64,000 bases of DNA from Atriophallophorus winterbourni. Taxonomy: Eukaryota > Platyhelminthes > Trematoda > Plagiorchiida > Microphallidae. Numbering within the stretch: position 1 is the first letter of the stretch; the number at the start of each line of letters is the position of its first letter. The notes under the pieces are model-generated. The model was not told the DNA's origin. It saw only the letters and a program-made list of their open reading frames with translations, and did no database searches. The stretch spans positions 65,202 through 129,201 of the forward strand of contig JACCGJ010000271.1 of the NCBI GenBank assembly GCA_013407085.1, in the 5' to 3' direction. Made by a program: the position numbers and the translations under genes. This document shows positions 54,151 through 64,000 of the stretch, piece after piece.

Positions 54151-56219
54151 TATTTGTGCAAACCAAACCACTTAACGTTGCCAGGATAATACCCACACGT
54201 TATATTCAAAATTAACCTGAAATCTTCTTGAATAGCTTGTACCCGCGAAACACTGAACTAAAACAGTAGCACAAAAATTACACAGCGTTTGAGATATACG
54301 ACTGTGGTCAACGATAAAACTCAGACCCCTTAATTCGAAAATAACCAATAATAATCCTGCAATTATCAAAAAAGCTGTGTATATGAGAAGCGAACAGGCA
54401 TACACTAAAAATTTGAAATGATGATTTTACACCCTTAGCACCAAATAAATGTTAGCTGCAGACACAAGATCACCACTTACCCTCACTTCGTCATGCTGTG
54501 TACATCAAAATGGAGAAATCAATAGCAGCATGGAACTAGCAATATTACGCACACAAAGGAACACATAAAAAATCTCCCTATATTTAAGGATGTATTAGGG
54601 GCAAAAGTGCACATTCATGTAGCATATCTCATATCACTTTAATACGATTATCGATGAAAACCGCATTTAGTTGATAATAAATCGTAAAATAGGATAAGTT
54701 TAAACGTTCGCCATTAGGCTAAACATTTAAAGGATGGCACGCAATACAGCTCACACAGTGATGGAAATATGCAGTGAAAAGTATTGATTTCGTTCGTTAC
54801 CGAACCAAAATATGTGGGCAGATAAATAGGTAATAAAATATTATGAATACCGACATTCGATTGATAAAACGACTAATCGAGAGGGATGGTCACAATCACG
54901 TATGTTCAATGAAGTTACCAGGACAGGCCGATAACTTTATAGAGAGCAATGGAATAAATTTTCGGTAATTAGAATTTAGATGCAGTCACAACGAATCGGG
55001 ATGAAAGCTCGCCATCGCTTTAAGCTTTTGGTATGTGATAATTGCGTTCAACTCACACAGGTTCAGTTTGATCCCTCAAATAACAGATAAAAGCCACATT
55101 TGAGACCATCAGTCATACCTAGCATAAAGCATGTAAATCATCTTAGATGTTCTTTGGCCCTGTGTCAAAATATTTCTCTTGTCAGTTCCATTGATTTCGA
55201 CATAATGAAAACATATTAATCAATGCAATGGAAAATGTTCGTTACCGATCGGGGAATCATAATCCTGAAAAAAAGAAAGCTTGTAATGAATCTGTGTGAG
55301 CAGTATATTGGTAACGTTTCGCTTCTGACTCAGGTCAATAAAAATGAATACATATTAAATTGTGATAATTTGTACGATAAAATAACACATTTTTATTCTG
55401 GTTTGCAAAAGCTACCGGTTTTCTAGGCAACATTTGTTGCATCATCATCGTACCCACCACTAGAGCAGAGTTATTGCATGTTGGCTCGTTGAAACGATCC
55501 AAAATATGATGCTGTTGTCACACCTAAATACACAAGCACAGAAAAGAAAATCACATGAAAAATATTCAGTGCAGAATGATTTCAGGCTTGATGGTTGTAA
55601 ATAACATGTGTGTGGATGTTGCGCAGCCGCGTCGCTGATTGCTTGTACGAAATACATGGAATTGCTGCAGAGCTGGTTGGCAGAATGACATTGTGCGAAA
55701 ATATTTCTCATACGCATGCGGAGCTTTAACCAACCAAATTAGGAAGATATGTTAATCAGTTCACAGTTCATGAAACACCGCGGCCGATGCTTACATATGC
55801 GCTTCGTGTAATACAAGTTATCTATTTTAAGGTCACTAGATAGTCAGAGAATTCCGTCGCATTTATTCAAAAATCCAAACATTTCATTCAATAAGTAGCA
55901 ATCATTTTGTATTCAGTGCACTTTGTTTGTGTATCAGTATCAGTTTTAGTATCACAGGTCGATATTCTACCAAGTCGAATTCGGATTTGTGCTTGAAATC
56001 ACCCGCAACCAGGATTGATTCGTAATGAGCACAGGTGTGTGTACCTGTGAATGCAAAATAAAAGCGGTCTCATCAAGGAAAGGTGAGATAGCTAATGCAT
56101 GTTGCATGTCCAATCGAATGAAAGGACGATGAACCATAGTTGATTTAGACAAAAACGAAAAAAATTAACGCTTTGAAAATAAACGTTTTTGTCTTTCAAA
56201 AAGATTTTCACATTGCTTT
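54151..56219. other. No recognisable gene
   Basis: AT-rich DNA with only short frames; no domain, RNA gene or repeat family recognised. Confidence 0.45.
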
Positions 56220-56415
56220 TGCTATTTTTTGACATTAGGCAGGGGCGGATTTCATTCCTTAGTGTAATTCTTTTGAAAGAATACCTGCCACCGTTCGTCC
56301 AGCCCTTGTTTGAACGCATTCACAGAAGCTGCTGAGACTTGTTCTACCGGGAATTAGTTCCACGCGTTCACTACACGGATGCTAAAGAAGTGCTTTGTTT
56401 GCAATTAAAAGATAA
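56220..56415 (-). mobile_element. CR1-like C-terminal fragment
   Basis: The minus strand reads SIRVVNAWN, a stop, then FPVEQVSAASVNAFKQGLDE, equivalent to the conserved end of CR1-like ORF2 (RVVNHWNCLPEEVV in the copy at 61480..61800). Confidence 0.7.
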
Positions 56416-58259
56416 AGATGTAACGATGATCTAGGTTTCCAGTCAAAAGAATGTATATTTGTTTCATTTGCTTTATGTGACTCAAACCCACACACTTACA
56501 TGTGATAACGGTACCAAGATTGATGCGTGTACTATCTTGCAGTTCATTGCTGATGGAATATAATTTAATACTGTTTAGTAAAAACGAACGAACTCACAGT
56601 GAGTGGAAATTTAATTTCTAGTTATATTATCCACACGCAGAATATTTCCAACTCCTAACTCCGGTGCGTCGCGTTGTTCAAAAACGATAATTTCGCAAAG
56701 CTGAATCATGCTGTGTTAAGCACATCTTCCTGTTAACCGTCGTGATCAACAAACAACCAACAGAAACATCACCAGAAACGTGTTAGAGAAAAAAGAGCGG
56801 AAACGTATAATCAAAAGTGTGTCGATTGAGAGAAATATCAGATTAGATGCAAATGCAATCAGGAACAAATTAAAATTACAAACTTTGATCACGTTACCTA
56901 TCGGAAATTTGGAATTTTTCTACTGATCATGGTTATCTGTCGAAGGATATCAAATCTGTCATTCTTTGTTCGCAGTATTGAGGCCTTTCTCTTAATTATA
57001 GCAAATGTCATCTGTTATCTGCAGCAGTTGACAAAATGAAGTTTTGAGAAATAGTTTTTTATTCACAGCAGACAGAAAATGGGTGGCGCAGTGTGTCCCA
57101 CCTACACAACTAGCCGGATATGAGATCTTTCGACGTAAATCTATAATGGCATGTAAAACCCTGGAGGTAAATATACCCCCATATAGAATAATAATGCGGC
57201 TTATCCTGGTGCGCTTATTTGCAGGACGACTAATTATTGCCTTGGTAAGTTCGCGACCGAAGAAAATAAAAAAAGCTCGCTAAAAAATCACATTCTCTGA
57301 AAACTCAGACAAATCTTCTCAAGTGTAATAGTGTTGAACTTTTGTGATAACCTAATTGAAGAGCGAATCGCTTGTAAGTCAGTAGGATCGCAGTACTAGC
57401 ATAGTTGACTTGGCAATCTTATTTTGTTGCGTACGCTTGATTCCCAGGTCCTCATATTTGGCAAATTTAACCTACCACAGATCCCGTGGACAAACAAGTG
57501 GTGTTGATCAGATAAGATGCATGGGGACTTCATCCAAAGCACTCGCTTGCTAGTCATGTGTAAACATGTGAATGAGCCTTCAGATTCTAAATACTGTATT
57601 CTATTTAGGTGTAGAGAAAGTTTGACAGGTCAAATACCTCACTTATATTAGGGAACAACTTTCACATCATAGAAATTCGGAGTTGCATTCATCTCAATAG
57701 GGACGACAACTATGGCCATTAATGTTCATTCTTACAGTGTTTGAACAAATGAACCATTTCCCACAACACTCCGTAAACCGTATAGACTGTACCAAAAACC
57801 TAGAAGGTTGAAAGCGCAAATACACATTTTCTGTTGGCAGTGTGAAATTGTGGAAAATCATATCTACTCACGTGTAGAATCTGAAAGCATGGACGCCTTT
57901 AATATTTACATGATATCCATATGGACAAGTATGGTTAACGTTTGGAAATTATTCCTAACAATAATGTTTGATAATTTTTTAGCAACGGGCTCTAAGTACA
58001 TTTTTGTGGGTCTATAAAGCATACTTTTTACTCGCATATAAGTAATGAATAAATCTATTAATGCATATTGAGCTTACTATCACTTCCAAGAATTAATCGA
58101 GTATTGTAAGCTTCCTTCTTAACTGCGACGCTATTTCAAAAGCGTAGATGTGACTAAACTAAAGAGATTTTGTCTCATCATGCAGATGGCGATATCGCAA
58201 CAAACTGGCGCGATACACCATTGACTGTCTCATTTTCAAAAAATGTTAGCTCCATTGTT
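56416..58259. other. No recognisable gene
   Basis: Short frames only. The frame at 57044..57283 has a basic C-terminus but no domain and no splice support. Confidence 0.4.
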
Positions 58260-59410
58260 GTACGTAATACGATGCAACAAACCAAAGTAGCATACTTAAT
58301 CGAGGCGACAAGTGATTGGATTCTAGGACCTTGCCTGGAACGATTATAGAAAATCTCAGATGGGTACCTGGCGTTTCTGTACTCAGTACAGTTCTATTCC
58401 TCATTCTCATTGACGACTTGTCGTCTTACTTAAAATGTCCATGATTCATTTTCACTGATGCTGTAAAATGAAGATACCCTGAATCACGACCTCGAGGGGT
58501 CAAATAGTGGTTATTCCAATAACACATACCAAAGAACCTCAATAAGATAGAACTCTTGTCAGCTCACGTTGATACAATTTTAGTATATGTGTCTGATAAT
58601 TCTTCAAGCATCAACGTCTTATTGCGTGTATCCAAATTGGGAATACTGATAAGGTCTGACTTTAAGTGAAAGGACCACGAGCCACTGCAGCTCAGTGTGC
58701 ACACAAGGTAAGTTTTAAGCTTATCTCTGTGCTTTCGAGGATAAATGATTATTTGCAAATCGAAATTTAGCTTTTATATGGGGACTAATCTAAGTCCCAC
58801 ATTAGATGCAATGTAGCACCGATAACTGTTTGGAATATTTTTGCAACATTCCAATAACAGCAGGATAGTAGTTTTTGTTTAAAGTCAGATTTTTATTAAT
58901 GAGTAGTATATGACGTTCGAAAAGCAGGACAGAAAATTATCTCTGTGCTATCGAACAAAATAACTTAAGTATTCCTGTCACTCTGCAAAGCATTGGTTTG
59001 GCCTCATTCAGAATATTGGGTTCCAGCATGGTGCCGTTATTACAAGAAGGATATCTTTCGACATGAAAATGTAAAGCTTCTCGTAACTCAAATGATTAAA
59101 AGTGAGCGAGGCAAAACTGCACACCTGAAATCTAAACATGTGTTCTCCTTTAGGCATCGTCGTTTAACAGGTAACTCTTTTGAATCATTTAGAAGTTCAA
59201 ATATGGTAATTGGACTCATATTAGGCGACTTTTTTTACTATAAGTCCCAAGATGGGCACTCGGGGTCATTCAATTGAACTTCCTCAAAAGCGACGTTGGC
59301 TAGACTCATTTTCAGGCTGATTAATGTTTGGAACAGTCTCTCAGAGGAATTTAGATCTTATAGTTCCATCACTATTTTCAAACAGATTCTGAACCGCAAC
59401 TAGGGTAAGT
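58260..59410 (+). mobile_element. CR1-like family B copy, RT palm to C-terminus, degraded
   Basis: Plus-strand remnants: a VPG-x-SVLSTVLFLILIDDLSS block with FTDAVK in place of FADDVK (~58365..58470), then HSEYWVPAWCRYYKKDI and HRRLTGNSFESFRSSN (58993..59277), and a conserved C-terminal NVWNSLSEEF near 59325..59350. Stops and frameshifts are dense. Confidence 0.72.
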
Positions 59411-59799
59411 TATTTTCTATGTGGCACTCTTAATACCAATCCAAAATTAGGTAGATCACCATTTCAAGTATAATCCCGTCGATAATATAAATGCTGGTGT
59501 TACTGTTTCTCGTATTGACAACTTTTTGCTGAAGTCTCGAGGTGCTTGTGAATTTAAAACTTATTTTTTCCGAGTAATTTCTTGCTATCGCGGTCGTTGA
59601 AGATTTCAAACGAAAATAAACGTTGTGGCAGTCGTAGTTGCTTTCATGCAGCTTTCCGCCCAAATAAATTCTGTATGCTTCATCAGCTTCTGAGCACATA
59701 ACCGTTCTGTGCGAACGAAAATGATCATGATTAGGGTCTTCATCGCAAAGTAGAATCAGTAAAAATGCCCGTTACAATGTGGTCAGTTATCGTTCATTT

Positions 59800-60830
59800 A
59801 TTCTAGGAATTATCCTTCACTGATGCTGAGCTTGAACATGTTGTTATAGCAACTATCACACACAAATCTGCTGGTCCAGACGACATTCATCCAAATATAA
59901 TAAAGAAATATTCGCCGATACTATGAGAATCGATGGATTGACTTTTAACGCTTTCTTGGAGCGTGGATTTATTTAGAGTATTCAGAAGCTCACCGATGTG
60001 ATTCCAATACCTAAGTGTGGCAGTCCGTCCTAATTTTGTAATTACAGACTTGTAACTCTTACTTACATTCTGAGAAAAAATTCTGTAGACACTGATCACG
60101 GATAGGATCTGTCAACTTCTAAATGATTATTTGTTGCTGAACACTTCTCAGCATGGATTCCTTAGGGGGAGTTCGTGTGTAACAATTATCTAAATGAGGT
60201 AACCAAGGTGCTGAATAAAGGCCACCTGGTTGATGTTTTTTGATTTATATAAGTTACTTTACTCGGTAAACCACAGATTGTTTGCAACCAAACTAGTTTT
60301 TATTGTATCTGAGAAACTTAATATAAGGTTTCTCGAAAGGATAGGTAGTATGAGTTCCCTGGAATTGAAGGTTCATAGCGGAGTCCCTCGATGATGAATA
60401 CTCGGAACGCTACTTTTACTCATTTTGATCGAAGACTTGTCATGTCTTCCTGCCATCTTTATGTCTATGATGCCAATTTTGTCGGATAACTTAATAAACA
60501 TAATCTTCTTGTGAAGTTCGCAAGAGTCATTATATTGTTCGCTACACGAGACATGCCAGTTAATTTCAAAAACGGAGAGTTTAACGTGGGGATCTGCTAG
60601 AAACAATCCAAATGGGGACTAGAATCAGTGAAATTTATCCAAGTAATATGCATGCTCTCACGCCTAGCGTGGGTACTCGAGGTCGCCCTTTCAAAATGGT
60701 TAGGCAACATGTCAGGATCAATGTTCGAAAGCAGTCCTAAATAAAATGCAGTCATTTTTGGAATTTCATTCCGAATGGGATTGTACGTTCCATTTCGATA
60801 GAAGGTTCAAGAAATAATTCGATTCTGTGC
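59800..60830 (+). mobile_element. CR1-like family B copy, RT N-terminal part onward, degraded
   Basis: Plus-strand fragments in RT order: ATITHKSAGPDDIHPNIIKK (~59845..59910), LLNTSQHGFLRGSSC (~60133..60178), LNKGHLVDVF (~60210..60240), a degraded palm (HFDRRLVMSS, ~60420), and a family-B C-terminal piece near 60690..60750. It lies behind a same-strand copy whose 3' half it repeats, so it is a separate insertion. Confidence 0.7.
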
Positions 60831-61250
60831 GGCATTTTAATTTTCTGATTTTTTATTTAATTCGGACTGTTGGCATGAGATTCATGTTAAATTACGATCG
60901 TTAAAATTCCATTTCTAACCAATTGGTGAGGGGAGAATTTCAGTTAAATTCAAGATAACTCACATACCAAGTGAAATTCATAAATATATTGTTAAATGTG
61001 ATGAAAGCTCTTCTGTGGCATACAATTGATTCGTCCAGTGCAATCCATTCAGTTATGTACATTAGGCACACAACAGTAAATCGCCGATACTTCAATCAAT
61101 CGTCCAAAATTTTCGTTGTTGGAATGTTTATGGAGAACGCCAAACTCTATAGATCATTTATGTATGTCGAAAAACATATACATATCGTATGATTATCTTA
61201 TGAGCTCGTAAATTTTTGTACCATACTATACTATTGTATATATATATATA
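60831..61250. other. No gene; (TA)n beside a retroelement 3' end
   Basis: AT-rich; a (TA)n run at 61233..61251 directly abuts the TTCAG tail of the family-B element and may be its target. Confidence 0.5.
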
Positions 61251-61479
61251 TAGTTCAGTTCAGTTCAGTTTGCACAAGACGATATGTGGCAGAGTCGCCA
61301 ATCGAGCGTCCAGAATACCTTCGGTGGTAAGCCAAAAGAGCGTCCACCACATCGAACAGTAGGTTAAATATTCTTCTGGTATGACTTTGGCTGGAATGCA
61401 ACAGAAAATCTCCCCTCACCCAATAGGTGAGGAAAGACATTAGTGCGTTCCAACGACAAATTGAAGAACAACTATAAAA

Positions 61480-61800
61480 TTAGGGATAAAAATTGGGAAA
61501 CACAGAGCGCCAGATCGAGTCTAGTCTATATTTGAAGCACGTTACTGAAGTAGAACAAACTACCTCTTCGGGTAGACAGTTCCAATGATTCACTACCCTT
61601 TCGCTAAAGAAGTGCTTACGTGCATTAGACCTGACATGTTGTTTTGCCAGTTTCAGTGAATGGCTTCGAGTACCTACCACTGGCGCAAGAGCATACATAT
61701 CAGCCGGATCAATAGAACTAAAGCCTCTAACGATTTTAAAGGTCTCGATCAGATCCCCACGTAGTCGCCTTCTTTTTAGCGAGAAGAGATCTAGACTCAA
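61480..61800 (-). pseudogene. Family-B RT C-terminus
   Basis: KRRRLRGDLIETFKIVRGFS, GTRSHSLKLAKQHVRSNARK and VVNHWNCLPEEVV, ending at the ORF2 stop 61480. The region between 61830 and 62230 is in the same frame and is separated from this part only by one TAA. Confidence 0.88.
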
Positions 61801-62232
61801 CAGTCGTTGTTCATACGACTTCCCAGATTACCCTTTAATCATACGAGTAGCTAGGCGCTGAACACCTTCAAGCGTGGCAATGTCCTTTTCCAAGTAAGGA
61901 GACCAAGCTTGAACGCAATACTCGAGATGAGGTCTCACTATCGCTTTATACAATGGGATGAAAACCTCCGGGGACCTGCAGGATAAAACTGATCGGAGGC
62001 GAAAGAGCTGGTTGCTAGCGCGTTGTGCAGCAGCTGCACATTGATCAGCCCATTTAAAGTCCGCTGAAACCGCAATACCTAAGTCCCGGCCTTTTGATAC
62101 CCCAGTTATCTCCAGTATGTTATCAGGTCCAGCAACCTGCAGCTTCGTTGCAGCTTTGGACAGAAGATAGCTTTCGGAGAAGTTGACTGGTAGATCCCAC
62201 GTGGAAGACCACTTGATGACCTTTTCTATATC

Positions 62233-62727
62233 CTAAAAAAGATCCTGTTCGTTCAGCGATCCGATAAACTTGACATCGTCTGCAAAAATATAGCAGGGAC
62301 ACTTAAGCGAGGATGCCAAATCATCGATGAAGATAAGAAAGAGTAGTGGGCCTAGTACTGAACCCTGCGGGACTCCACTAACAACTCCTGCTTTCTCGGA
62401 ATACATATTGCCTATGCGAACGCGAAAATACCGATTGCTCAAGAAGTATGTGATCCAGTTCTTTAGAGGGCCATCGATACCTATTAGTCCAATCTTCATT
62501 GCAAGCAACCTGTGGTTTACCGAGTCAAAGGCCTTACAGAAGTCCAAGTAGAGAACTTCGACCTGGTGGCCTTTATCTAGCCTCCTAGTGACCTCATTAA
62601 GAAAACATAATAGGTTCGTTAGGCAAGACTTCCCTTTTAGAAAACCATGCTGAGCAGAGTTTAGCAACGAACCAGAGACAAGGTGGCGACAGATCCTATC
62701 CCTAAAAGTCTCTCTAGGGCTTTGCAA
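62233..62727 (-). pseudogene. Family-B RT palm
   Basis: AQHGFLKGKSCLTNLL, VLYLDFCKAFDSVNHRLL, SGVPQGSVLGPLLFLIFI and the catalytic FADD (CYIFADDVKFIG) are all intact. It ends at a TAG after NEQDLF where the other copy reads on. Confidence 0.9.
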
Positions 62728-63617
62728 AGGATACTAGTAAGGCTTACAGGTCTGTAGTTGCAAACTGAAGATCGACTGCCACCTTTATGTATAGGAATCA
62801 CATCAGCCTGCTTCCAAGCACTCGGAATATACCCATACCTTAAGGATGTGTTAAAGAGGCGACCCACCCGTTGTGCTAATACAGGCGCCAGGTTCTTAAT
62901 AACTTGAGGGTGAATACCATCCGGGCCCGCAGATTTATGTGGATTAGTTGCTTCAAGCGCAAGCCCAACCTCATTATCAGTGAAATTTATTTCATCGAGG
63001 GTAGGAACGCTATCTGACCTTATATCCACTGGCATATTCGGGAGATCAGTTTGGCGATCAGGCCTCTGAACAGCTCGAAAATGTTCGAGAAAAGCCGAAG
63101 CCTTTTCAGAATCTGAATCTAGTTGAGATCCATTGTCCAGTTGAAGGTTGCCTATGCAATCGCGAGTTTTGCCTTTGGATTGTGCATAGCTATAAAAACG
63201 CTTTGGGCACTGTCTTATATTACATGCCAGTCGTGCCTCAAAGTCACGTTTTGCCTTACGTTGGCTTCCCACAGCCTTATTTCTAAGTAGTTTATACCTT
63301 GTCCAGGCCCATTGTGTCTGAGAAGCTTTGTAAGTTTTCCAGGCACGGTCCCGGATTTTAATACCACGGCGCATCCATGGTGTCCACCACTGTGGCTTGT
63401 TGCGTCTTTTGACGTGCACCAACGGAGCAAATCTGTCTTGCAGTGTGGAGAGACAATGGTGAATAAGCTGCCAGTTTGCTGCCATATCATCACCAGAAGA
63501 TTGTGACAAGATCTGATCTGCTTCTTCTGAGACAACACTCCAGTCTACCCTATTGAAGTTGCGCTTTAGTTTCGGAGGCGGTTTGTCATACCTGAGAAGT
63601 AGCTGGAAGCTAATCAT
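62661..63617 (-). pseudogene. Family-B ORF2 linker and RT fingers
   Basis: 318 codons open: linker with WTPWMRRGIKIRDRAWK and RFYSYAQSKGKTRD, then RT N-terminal motifs NPHKSAGPDGIHPQVIKN, WKQADVIPIHKGG and CNYRPVSLTSI. It then shifts by one base after KALERL. Confidence 0.9.
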
Positions 63618-63940
63618 GATGTGATCACTTTTCCTAGTGGGGAAAGATATTGCACCTGTCGAACCATTCGCTCATTCGAAGATATAACAAGATCCAGGAC
63701 CGAAGGTTCACAGCCATGTCGGAACCTTGTAGGCTCAGTTACATGTTGGCTCATAGCATGTCTGTGGGTCCATTCTATGAAGTCCTCAGACATCTTACCA
63801 GCTTGACAGCTTTGGTTAGGCCAAGATATGTGTGGTAGAATAAAGTCACCCACCATAAGAACCTGAGACCCAAGCGCACGTAGTGAACTCAAATTCTCAA
63901 GCAAGTTATACATATTCTGTACTCCTGAATTGGGACTCAA
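63614..63940 (-). pseudogene. Family-B endonuclease, C-terminal part
   Basis: MVGDFILPHISWPNQ and TEPTRFRHGCEPSVLDLVIS are the D-x-N/SDH-side blocks of the LINE endonuclease. The frame ends LGKVITS where the other copy has LGKSDHVIIS; one A is missing from the GAAAAA run, shifting the SDH motif out of frame. Confidence 0.85.
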
Positions 63941-64000
63941 ATAAACGCACGCTATTACCGTAGATTGCTTATAGGAGTGAATTAGACAGGAGCTAAGTTG

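Larger units (their letters stand above)
61252..64000 (-). mobile_element. CR1-like family B element, relatively intact, runs off the right edge
   Basis: On the minus strand it runs from endonuclease (63614..63940) through linker and RT (62233..63617) to the C-terminal region (61480..62230) and a 3' end with TTCAG repeats on the plus strand (61253..61270). The end ATCGAGCGTCCAGAAT is shared with 18735..18755. Lesions are few: two one-base frameshifts (near 63625 and 62705) and two in-frame stops (near 62235 and 61835). Its 5' end lies outside the window. Confidence 0.92.

Overview
This is a repeat-rich, AT-rich window of a eukaryotic genome that most resembles a flatworm, probably a digenean trematode. 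Four things point that way. The 5' introns are tiny (29, 31, 32 and 50 nt) and are followed by introns of 2 to 3.6 kb, as in schistosome genes. Three non-LTR families (one RTE-like, two CR1-like) are intermixed with Gypsy-type LTR elements. There are ~243-bp tandem repeats carrying hammerhead-ribozyme motifs. The genes are single-copy animal regulators. The species cannot be fixed from sequence alone.

Two host genes can be read in full, both on the minus strand. The first (12330..18339, six exons, 555 aa) is an FMR1/FXR-type RNA-binding protein with an Agenet/Tudor-like N-terminus and two KH domains, both with degenerate GxxG loops. The second (38926..47352, five exons, 539 aa) is an NCK/Dock-type adaptor with three SH3 domains and one SH2 domain. 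In both, every exon junction keeps the reading frame and has GT-AG splice sites.

Layout: 1..815 is a hammerhead-bearing tandem array interrupted by an RTE copy (816..2495). 2520..6040 is a pile of CR1-like copies (family A), one inserted into another. 6041..9459 has no recognisable gene. 9460..17075 holds a ~230-bp dispersed repeat in about ten copies in and around the FMR1-like gene. 18676..23215 is a nearly full-length CR1-like element (family B) with a PHD-like plus RRM-like ORF1. 25595..32870 holds two Gypsy elements; the second was split by an RTE insertion with a 12-bp target duplication and a 5' inversion. 35140..36930 is a minus-strand RTE copy. 37618..37975 is a diverged hammerhead array. 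53796..54150 is a third hammerhead array. 56220..64000 is mostly CR1-like debris plus a relatively young family-B copy running off the right edge.

The largest structural feature is an inverted duplication with arms 44058..48565 and 48801..52607 around a 235-bp unique spacer. It copied the NCK promoter side, exons 1 to 3 and the start of intron 3. The plus-strand copy (50016..52393) is a truncated pseudogene whose exon 2 has lost its splice donor. Identity between the arms is uneven: about 1.1 kb around exon 1 is almost identical while the flanks and the palindrome centre are clearly diverged, which suggests gene conversion.

The most unusual candidate system is the set of hammerhead-bearing tandem repeats. 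Each ~243-bp unit contains a type-I-like hammerhead core, a self-complementary CCGG in the stem III position, and three further conserved hairpins. This is the architecture expected of animal retrozymes (small non-autonomous circular-RNA retroelements).
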